Source: Parietichytrium sp. I65-24A
Lineage: Eukaryota > Sar > Bigyra > Thraustochytrida > Thraustochytriidae
Length of the DNA: 14,868 nucleotides
Assembly: GCA_012862575.1 (NCBI GenBank)
Contig: BLSF01000165.1
Span: 1-14,868 of the forward strand
Direction of reading: 5' to 3'
Part shown: in pieces, positions 1 through 5,404 of the stretch
Position numbering within the stretch: position 1 is the stretch's first letter
How the letters are laid out: each line of letters opens with the position of its first letter
Translations under genes and position numbers: made by a program
Notes under the pieces: generated by a model
What the model was told of the DNA's origin: nothing
Databases searched by the model: none
Seen by the model: the letters and a program-made list of their open reading frames with translations, nothing else

Positions 1-1330
1 TTTGCCATTGGGGCTAGTGAACTATTCTTTGTTCTCTAATTCGATCAATTCTTTGTTCTTCAAATTTGCCATCGAGTCTAATGATCAATTCCTTATTCTC
101 TCCTAACTTTGAATTTGCCATCGAATTAGTGACTTCGATTTTGCCATCGAGTCAAGTGATGAATTCCTTGATCACTTTAAAGTTCGGATTTGACATTGAG
201 AATAAGTGAACTATTCTTTGTTCTCTAGCTCGATCAATTCTTTGTTCTTTTCTTACCAGTCTTCTTACCAGTTGTCTTACCAGTTAAAAGTATTGAAGTC
301 AATAAAAGTTCCTGCAAGAGCGTTGGTGACTTCGAATTTGCCATCGAATTAGTGACTTCGAATTTGCCATCGAGTCTAGTGATCAATACCTTGTTCTCTC
401 GAAACTTCGAACTTGCCATCGAGAATAAGTGAACAACGAATTTGCCATCGAGAATAAATGAACCACTTCCTTGTTCTCTAGTTCGATCAATTCTTTGTTC
501 TTTTCTTACCAGTCTTCTTACCAGTTGTCTTACCAGTTAAAAGTATTGAAGTCAATAAAAGTTCCTGCAAGAGCGTTGGTGACTTCGAATTTGCCATCGA
601 ATTAGTGACTTCGAATTTGCCATCGAGTCTAGTGATCAATACCTTGTTCTCTCGAAACTTCGAACTTGCCATCGAGAATAAGTGAACAACGAATTTGCCA
701 TCGAGAATAAATGAACCACTTCATTGTTCTCCAGTTTGAACAATTCTTTGTTCTTTTCTTACCAGTCTTCTTCCCAGTTGTCTTACCAGTTAAAAGTATT
801 GAAATCAAGAAAAGTTCCTGCAAGAGAGTTGATGACTTCGAATTTGCCATCGAGTCTAGTGATCAATTCTTTATTCTCTCTAAACTTCGAATTTGTCATC
901 GAGTTGGTGACTTTGAATTTGCAATCGAGTTGGTGACTTCGAATTTGCCATCGGGTCAAGTGATGAATTCCTTGATCACTTTAAACTTCGAATTTGACAT
1001 TTAGAATAAGTGAACAACTTCCTTGTTCTCCAGTTTGAACAATTCGTTGTTCGTTTCTTACCAGTCTTCTTCCCAGTTGTCTTACCAGTTAAAAGTATTG
1101 AAATCAAGAAAAGTTCCTGCAAGAGAGTTGGTGACTTCGAATTTGCCATTGGGGCTAGTGAACTATTCTTTGTTCTCTAGCTCGATCAATTCTTTGTTCT
1201 TTGAATTTGCCATCGAGTTGGTGACTTCGAATTTGACATCGAGTCTAAGTGATCAACTTCCTTGTTCTCTCTAAACTTCGAATTTGTCATGCACACTAAA
1301 CTTCGAATTTGTCGTCTTAGTAGTTAAAAA
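1..1330. repeat. Complex non-coding repeat field (about 253-bp units plus short core repeats)
   Basis: No credible gene is visible. A larger unit containing tcttaccagtcttctt, then taaaagtattgaa and gttcctgcaagag, recurs near 250, 503, 757 and 1057. The first two copies are virtually identical with a 253-bp period; the later ones have diverged (cttcccag for cttaccag) and are spaced wider. Inside and between the units a short core, gaatttgccatcgag with an adjoining TTCGAA, occurs more than twenty times at irregular 20-50 bp spacing with point variants (gtcatcgag, gacatcgag, gccattggg). The first 40 bases resemble 1141-1180, so the field continues beyond the left edge. The short minus-strand ORFs here only exist because the unit repeats, and carry no recognisable domain. 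Possible roles are a recombination hotspot, an origin or terminal-type region, or expanded protein-binding sites; none can be chosen from sequence alone. Confidence 0.85.
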
Positions 1331-1343
1331 AAGTGGAAAATTC

Positions 1344-1853
1344 TTATTCTTTGATATCTCCCCAAGTAACCTCAGCTGCCACCTTGCTATTCTTGTACTT
1401 CTCTTCCAACTTGAGCTGAACTGGATCATCATCAACCATGACCACCTTGTACCCACGTTCAACCAACATTTCGCGAACTTTTTCACCAAGTCGACATGGA
1501 AATCCTACATTTGCCCAGGGAAACAACTCTTTACTCTCGTATTCGTGGTACTTGAAGTCAAGCTCATTGACAGCAATCTCAGCATCCATGTGATAAAGCT
1601 CGTAAAATCGAAAATTACGAAAAAAGACGACCGTGTCGGCAAACTTTTCAGACTTGAGCTTCCACCATGCACGCATCATGGCAGGACCTTTGGTCAAAAA
1701 CTCCTCTGGTACATGCAACGTAGTGGGATCATAGTTTGGGTCATCTGGCACACGCATCTCCTTGTCGCGAATGCCCTCTAGCTGAAGCCATGGCAACTGA
1801 TGATGCTGATGCTGGAATTGACGCTGTTGATTGCGGCTCTCTTGCTGGATCAT
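1344..1853 (-). CDS. MSH6: Stand-alone MSH6-like mismatch-binding domain, copy B
   Basis: 169 residues from the ATG at 1853. The protein matches only the N-terminal MutS domain I region of eukaryotic MSH6. Residues 21-50 hold the pre-domain segment (PWLQLEGIRDKE, then PDDPNYDPTTLHVPEEFL). Residues 60-68 are MRAWWKLKS. Residues 83-91 are FYELYHMDA, which contains the Phe-x-Glu pair (F83, E85) that in the MutS/MSH6 family stacks on and contacts the mismatched base. GYKVVMVDDDP at 134-144 occupies the place of the family's GYKVARVEQTETP. About 25 lysine- and glutamate-rich residues follow, then the stop. The connector, lever, clamp and ABC-type ATPase domains of a full MSH6 (over 1000 residues) are absent. 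It could be an accessory DNA-binding protein, a decoy of host mismatch repair, or a remnant of a captured host gene. The intact Phe-x-Glu favours a folded domain. The domain call is firm; expression and function are unknown. Confidence 0.72.
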   Translation of the reverse strand: MIQQESRNQQRQFQHQHHQLPWLQLEGIRDKEMRVPDDPNYDPTTLHVPEEFLTKGPAMMRAWWKLKSEKFADTVVFFRNFRFYELYHMDAEIAVNELDFKYHEYESKELFPWANVGFPCRLGEKVREMLVERGYKVVMVDDDPVQLKLEEKYKNSKVAAEVTWGDIKE

Positions 1854-2286
1854 GATTAATCAAGACAACCTTGTGTCCGTGGTCCACGAAACGTTGACGA
1901 AACGTCTCAGCAGCAGCAATTGGAAACCCACAAATTGCAAAGTCTAACCCGCTAGTCTCACGATACCAAAGTCCAGCATCTTTGACGCCGACGTCCACGT
2001 CCATGTGATAGACGTAGTAAAATCCGCCAAGCCTGAGAAAGATGATCGTGTCCGCGTATTTCTCAGACTTGAGTTTCCACCATGCTCGCATCGTGGGCGC
2101 CCCCTTGTTCAAGAATTCCTCTGGTACATGCAACGTGGTCGGATCATAGTTTGGGTCATCCGGTGCACGCATCTCCTTGTCGCGAATGCCCTCTGGTTGA
2201 AGCCATGGGAGCTGCTGGTGCTGGAATTGTGGCGCAATTCCTCGTGCTGGTGCTGGTGCTGGTGCTGGTGCTGCTGCGACGGTCAT
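1741..2286 (-). CDS. MSH6: MSH6-like mismatch-binding domain, copy A (divergent, 5' unit)
   Basis: 181 residues from the ATG at 2286. After an Ala-Pro run (residues 4-14) it repeats the layout of the next unit: PWLQPEGIRDKEMR at 27-40, PDDPNYDPTTLHVPEEFL at 42-59, MRAWWKLKSEKYAD at 66-79 and FYYVYHMDV at 89-97. The segment is MSH6 domain I, but the mismatch-contacting Glu is replaced by Tyr (F89-Y90-Y91), so mismatch recognition is doubtful. Similarity ends near residue 148 (HKVVLINHDP). The last 30 or so residues are an out-of-frame reading of the start of copy B, which it overlaps by 113 bp. The two units lie 415 bp apart (PWLQ to PWLQ) and arose by tandem duplication. Either the genes are separate and overlapping, or they are one two-domain gene split by a frame change near 1850. 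Confidence 0.62.
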   Translation of the reverse strand: MTVAAAPAPAPAPARGIAPQFQHQQLPWLQPEGIRDKEMRAPDDPNYDPTTLHVPEEFLNKGAPTMRAWWKLKSEKYADTIIFLRLGGFYYVYHMDVDVGVKDAGLWYRETSGLDFAICGFPIAAAETFRQRFVDHGHKVVLINHDPAREPQSTASIPASASSVAMASARGHSRQGDACAR

Positions 2287-2289
2287 TCT

Positions 2290-2470
2290 TTGCTGGTCTT
2301 GTCCTTGCTTCGTTGCTTTGCTGGTTTTGTCCTTGTCCTTGTTTCTTGCTCTTGCTCTTGCTCTTGCTGGTTTCTGCTTTGCAGGTCTGCCGGCTGGTCA
2401 AGTTTGAAAAAACAACTTTGTTTTTTTTGGGTGGCGCGGAGTTGCTCAAGAAAAAAAAGATGCGTTGAGT
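2290..2470 (-). pseudogene. Possible out-of-frame N-terminal region of the MSH6-like gene
   Basis: Upstream of copy A, another minus-strand frame (open from an ATG at 2632) encodes QRIFFFLSNSAPPKKNK around 2467-2417, then a Lys/Ser/Gln-rich tract (SKSKSKSKKQGQGQNQQS). Eukaryotic MSH6 proteins begin with a PCNA-binding motif (Q-x-x-hydrophobic-x-x-F-F) followed by a basic, low-complexity linker, and this stretch looks similar, although the Q-to-aromatic spacing is not canonical. The frame differs by one from copy A. The GGTGCT/AGCACC tandem repeat at about 2242-2275 is where the frames would have to join. The homopolymers at 2421-2428 and 2451-2458 are other possible error or slippage sites. 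The reading is tentative: low-complexity sequence can mimic such tails. Confidence 0.25.
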
Positions 2471-2560
2471 GAATGAATTAATAAATTTGTTGGCGACAAT
2501 GATGATTTCACCCATCCAATGCGAATTGTACTGTATGAAATCAAAGGTGTCGCTAAATTG

Positions 2561-2633
2561 TAACCAATACTCGTAAACCACCAAAAACGCCATATAAACA
2601 TGGACTCGTTGGATGAACTGTTCTTTGTTCATA
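2561..2633. repeat. Duplicated segment, left copy
   Basis: This copy aligns with 2761-2825 over taaccaatactcgt, then an actcgttgga-type block and ttctttgttcata, with a 6-7 bp length difference and scattered substitutions. In this copy an ATG at 2600 opens a plus-strand frame of 36 codons (beginning MDSLDELFFVH) that ends at 2710. The right copy has ATA at the matching position. The duplication probably once carried the 5' end of a small gene. Confidence 0.7.
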
Positions 2634-2670
2634 GCCAGAGTAGAGCAGCAACATCGAGTGATGTTGACAG

Positions 2671-2758
2671 ACTTCGAATTTCCCGTCTTACTAGTTGTCT
2701 TACCAAATAAAAGTATGGAAATCCATAAAAGCTAGTTGGTGACTTCGAATTTGCCATG
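2671..2758. repeat. Detached partial copy of the left-hand repeat unit
   Basis: It contains gacttcgaattt, gtcttactagttgtcttacca, taaaagtatggaaatc and a final gtgacttcgaatttgccat, in the same order as in the units at 1-1330 but with deletions. It shows that the repeat family has spread past the MSH6-like genes. It lies between the two copies of the 70-bp duplication, so the repeat may have mediated that duplication. Confidence 0.7.
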
Positions 2759-2760
2759 CG

Positions 2761-2825
2761 TAACCAATACTCGTCAGCCACCATGCAAACATAGATTCGT
2801 TGGAGGAGCAGTTCTTTGTTCATAC
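2761..2825. repeat. Duplicated segment, right copy
   Basis: Right-hand partner of 2561-2633. The codon matching the left copy's ATG is ATA (2791-2793), while the following codons (DSLEEQFFVH) stay in frame with the Q-rich ORF that ends at 3051. This suggests an original start codon lost by a G-to-A change. Confidence 0.65.
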
Positions 2826-2877
2826 ACCATCTGAGCAAGAGCAAAGCAACAAAGCTGGTGACGCGCGCGTGTACAAG

Positions 2878-3051
2878 ATGGACACTCAGCAGCAGCAGCA
2901 GCAGCAGGCACGCAATCGATACGCGCTTCAACTCTTGCGACACAAGCAGCAGCTGCAGCAGCGGCAGCGACAACTAGTACTGCAACCTGATGATTTCTAC
3001 TTGCGAATGAACCAACAACTGGACGAGATTGGAAAAATGCTTCTATCTTAA
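2878..3051 (+). CDS. Small glutamine-rich hypothetical protein
   Basis: 57 residues from the ATG at 2878. The sequence opens MDTQQQQQQQARNRYALQ and is dominated by Gln and Arg, consistent with a short helical or disordered basic peptide. The frame is open further upstream, through a TTG at 2800 and an ATA at 2791 that corresponds to an ATG in the duplicated copy near 2600. A longer ancestral protein of about 86 residues is therefore likely. The stop codon overlaps by two bases the stop of the convergent polymerase-like remnant. No domain is recognised and a chance ORF driven by the CAG run is possible. Confidence 0.3.
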   Translation: MDTQQQQQQQARNRYALQLLRHKQQLQQRQRQLVLQPDDFYLRMNQQLDEIGKMLLS

Positions 3052-3290
3052 GTTAAGTGAAACTTTACATGTTGAAACCCAAATTGCTCCTGGATTCTTG
3101 CATTGATTTTCTCAAGAATGTCATTCTCAACTTGGGCAAGACGCTCACTCTTGAAGACGTACAAAGCATCATGTTCATATCCAACTGGTGTGACACCAGG
3201 AATGACAGCTCCTTCTTCGACCAGGACATCGTACATTGCTTCCAAGCACTTCTTGAAATAGTCAAATGCAACAATTGTCAGAACTCTTTC
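3048..3290 (-). pseudogene. 3'-terminal remnant of TV-Pol-like paralog (copy 1)
   Basis: About 80 codons align with the C-terminal ends of the two intact paralogs. They contain a helix-like segment ending YDVLVEEGAVIPG, then VGYEHDALYV carrying the His-Asp pair expected for polymerase motif C, and a final helix and strand ending QEQFGFQHVKFHLT. The N-terminal two thirds, including motif A, are missing. Upstream the frame stays open to an ATG at 3425, but that part runs antisense into the start of the MYG1 gene and shows no similarity. It is a truncated gene copy, convergent with the Q-rich ORF. The frame is undamaged over the remnant, so truncation may be recent or a short product may persist. 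Confidence 0.7.
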
Positions 3291-3324
3291 ATTCGAATTG
3301 ACATGTATTTCTCCTTTTTTTTGA

Positions 3325-3330
3325 TATATA
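3325..3330 (+). promoter_or_regulatory. TATA-like element upstream of the MYG1 gene
   Basis: TATATA lies in an AT-rich stretch after a T8 run, about 40 bases before the MYG1 ATG. A similar TATATA lies 35 bases before the secreted repeat protein at 13709. Placement suits a TATA box; transcription starts are unknown. Confidence 0.3.
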
Positions 3331-3370
3331 CATGAGTAAGTAATTGCTTTTGTTCCTTTAAAGAAAACAG

Positions 3371-4360
3371 ATGAAACAAATCGGAACACATAATGGTCAA
3401 TTTCATTGCGATGACGCTGTTGCATGTGGCCTATTGCTATTGACGAAAGAATATCAGCATTCTCGCATCATCAGGTCTAGAGATGCCAAAATTCTCGACA
3501 AGTGTGACATTGTCGTTGATGTTGGTGGTGTATTTGATTTGAACACTCTTAGATTTGATCACCATCAACGAGGATTTAATGAAACGTTTTCAGACACTCA
3601 CAACACCACAAAACTATCAAGCGCGGGATTGGTCTTCAAATATTTTGGCATGGAGATCATCTCATCGATTCTGTGCTCAAGTGACGACGTAAAAGATCTC
3701 TACGAACATGTCTATACAAACTTTATCGAACACATCGATGCGATCGATAACGGACAACTCGATGCAGGTATGATCACTACACACCTGTCGGGTAGAGTCA
3801 GAGCAATGAATCCTCCATGGAACTCCACATGTGAGAACCTCAATGACAGATTTATGGACGCCGTCCAGTACACTCAGTCTGAGTTTGTAAACTTTGTCAC
3901 TAAAGCAAAGAACGAGTGGCTGCCAGCAAAACGCATCGTTTGTGATGCAGTTTTAGACAGGTTTGCACTCGATCAAGACGGAAAGATCATTCTCCTTTCA
4001 GTAAATTGTCCTTGGGAACTTCATCTTTTCAGACTCGAGCAGGACGGCTTTAATGAACTCCGTCCCGGTGAAATTCAAATGGTAATCTATCACGATCGTC
4101 GTGACCAAAAGTGGTATGTTCAATGTGTCCCATTGAATCGGGAAGAAATAAGAACAACTTTGCGATGTGTTTTTCCAGAAGAATGCCGTGGATTGAGTGG
4201 GGATCGCCTTGTTGAATCGTGGGGAATACCAGGATGCGTCTTTGTTCATAGTAAAGGTTTTATTGCCGGTAATCTTACATTGGACGGTGCCTTACAGATG
4301 GCCAGAAAAGTTTTAGATGAAAAAGAAGAATTCTTTCGCAACAACAACCAGGATGGATAA
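3371..4360 (+). CDS. MYG1: MYG1-family (DHH-like) exonuclease
   Basis: 329 residues, close to the usual 320-380 of the family. The family signature is intact at the N-terminus: THNGQFHCDD at 6-15, DIVVDVGG at 46-53, FDHHQRGF at 62-69 and TKLSSAGLVFKYFG at 80-93. RVRAMNPPWN and the C-terminal half (SWGIPGCVFVHSKGFIAG) also fit. The His and Asp residues of THNG..HCDD, DVGG and DHH are the metal-binding positions shared with DHH phosphoesterases. Human MYG1 is described as a 3'-5' RNA exonuclease of nucleus/nucleolus and mitochondrial matrix. No targeting presequence precedes the THNG motif here, so a cytoplasmic, nuclear or virus-factory location is more likely. The gene lies between two minus-strand polymerase-like copies and ends 16 bp from the stop of the second. 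All key residues look intact, so I expect an active enzyme; its substrate here is unknown. Confidence 0.95.
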   Translation: MKQIGTHNGQFHCDDAVACGLLLLTKEYQHSRIIRSRDAKILDKCDIVVDVGGVFDLNTLRFDHHQRGFNETFSDTHNTTKLSSAGLVFKYFGMEIISSILCSSDDVKDLYEHVYTNFIEHIDAIDNGQLDAGMITTHLSGRVRAMNPPWNSTCENLNDRFMDAVQYTQSEFVNFVTKAKNEWLPAKRIVCDAVLDRFALDQDGKIILLSVNCPWELHLFRLEQDGFNELRPGEIQMVIYHDRRDQKWYVQCVPLNREEIRTTLRCVFPEECRGLSGDRLVESWGIPGCVFVHSKGFIAGNLTLDGALQMARKVLDEKEEFFRNNNQDG

Positions 4361-4376
4361 ATAAATAATATTTTTA

Positions 4377-5315
4377 TTACGACGCATGAAAGGTAACATT
4401 TTTGTTCAATCCAAGGCCCTTTTGAATAGCATCGTTCATATTTGAGACGAGCTGATGTTGGACGTAGTCGTTGTTTAGCAATTTGCCATCTCTATGAATG
4501 TAGAGTGCATCGTATTCATAAATAATGGGTGTTTCGCCTGGAACAATGACACTTTCATCGAGTAAGACCTGGTACGCGATTTCAACGCACTTGCGACAAT
4601 AATCGTTGATGACAATATTGACCACATTGTCGTACTCAAACCCAGGTGTATCGTGGAGCTCGCGCAAGGGAAGCGGGTGAATACTATAGAACTCACGCCT
4701 GAATTGAACTTGATCAGCAAGTGTTGGGAAGATGGTTTTAAACTTGTCCTCAATGAACTCCACTTCGTCACGTATCGCTTGAAAAAACGGGTGCATCTTT
4801 GTGAACTGAAGTTTGTTCTCACGATGAAAGTGATCGAAAATGTAGCTCTTTGCGAGATAGTACGTCTCCCGACTAGAAGGATTGGGCAAGTCGTAAAACT
4901 CGATGATGTCTTTGACAATACTTTTCATGTCATCTTTCATTCGAATCACATTTCGCACTTGATCATTTCCAAGACCAATTTTGATGCATAGAGCATAGAG
5001 TACGTTTGGACTTGCATTTCGAAGGTCTATTTTCAAGTAATCCTTTGATAGCACTCCAGCTTTGACTGAATTGCTGAGGTATGGTCCGGAAAACTGATTC
5101 GGATAGACGTTTCCATAGTCGAGGTATTGTGGAAACCTGTAGCGCACATGCAAGAGTCCATTGTTCTGTTTGACCTTCTCAAGGAACGCTCTGTACATGT
5201 TTCGTTTATACTCACTTTCAGGTCGTAGATTGTCCAAGTACTGATTGACATGTTTCTCAAGTAGTTCGACGTCATATTTCTCGATAAAAGTAAAGTTGTC
5301 AAATGAGACGGTCAT
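4377..5315 (-). CDS. Divergent TV-Pol / family A-like polymerase palm protein (copy 2)
   Basis: 312 residues from the ATG at 5315; an in-frame TTG at 5357 would add 14. Residues 59-80 (YRFPQYLDYGNVYPNQFSGP) precede YLKIDLRNASPNVLYALCIK at 93-112. In that segment D97 sits in a D-x-x-N-A-x-P setting like motif A of TV-Pol-type polymerases (typical D-I/M-x-N-A/C-H-P). After a helical middle, residues 205-250 form a likely motif B region. YEYDALYI at 266-273 gives motif C with Tyr-Asp instead of His-Asp. The chain ends GLGLNKNVTFHAS, matching the other copies. TV-Pol was described as a family in transposons and virophage-like elements related to family A DNA polymerases and T7-like RNA polymerases. 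No exonuclease, primase or helicase domain is attached. The assignment rests on motif resemblance and paralogy; activity is uncertain given the changed motif C. Confidence 0.6.
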   Translation of the reverse strand: MTVSFDNFTFIEKYDVELLEKHVNQYLDNLRPESEYKRNMYRAFLEKVKQNNGLLHVRYRFPQYLDYGNVYPNQFSGPYLSNSVKAGVLSKDYLKIDLRNASPNVLYALCIKIGLGNDQVRNVIRMKDDMKSIVKDIIEFYDLPNPSSRETYYLAKSYIFDHFHRENKLQFTKMHPFFQAIRDEVEFIEDKFKTIFPTLADQVQFRREFYSIHPLPLRELHDTPGFEYDNVVNIVINDYCRKCVEIAYQVLLDESVIVPGETPIIYEYDALYIHRDGKLLNNDYVQHQLVSNMNDAIQKGLGLNKNVTFHAS

Positions 5316-5404
5316 GCTTTTTCTTGAAATCCACTTTTCCCATGCATCTATATCCAATTGTGATTTTTTTTCTTAAACCTAGTAAAGATATAATTGTAAG
5401 TACC
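5316..5404. promoter_or_regulatory. Divergent promoter region
   Basis: These 89 AT-rich bases separate the start codons of the minus-strand polymerase-like gene and the plus-strand ABC gene. They hold a T8 run and AT-rich stretches (aagatataattgtaag towards the ABC gene; its complement reads ttatatctt towards the other). Both genes must be initiated here. No precise element can be fixed. Confidence 0.35.

Noticed and set aside
234-1274. Several short ORFs of 61-97 codons on both strands in the repeat field
   Set aside because: Two are identical because the DNA unit repeats; their reading is low in domain signal and shifts with each unit. The repetition is at DNA level and explains the open frames.
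1-1330. Possible CRISPR array
   Set aside because: Repeat cores vary, spacing is irregular and the sequence between cores is itself repeated rather than unique; no cas genes; a eukaryotic-type setting.
1284-1781. 165-codon plus-strand ORF
   Set aside because: It is antisense to MSH6-like copy B, whose minus-strand reading has clear family motifs.
2005-2472. Cys/Leu-rich plus-strand ORFs of 128-155 codons
   Set aside because: They are antisense to MSH6-like copy A and to the GGTGCT/CTTGCT repeats; Cys-Trp and Leu-Val runs come from the repeat sequence.
2629-2973. Leu-rich minus-strand ORF of 114 codons
   Set aside because: Poly-Leu is the antisense of the CAG run encoding poly-Gln; no independent support.
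5303-5404. Upstream ATG at 5303 as the start of the ABC transporter
   Set aside because: It would overlap the divergent polymerase-like gene's start; the ATG at 5405 follows an AT-rich gap and precedes a standard membrane domain.
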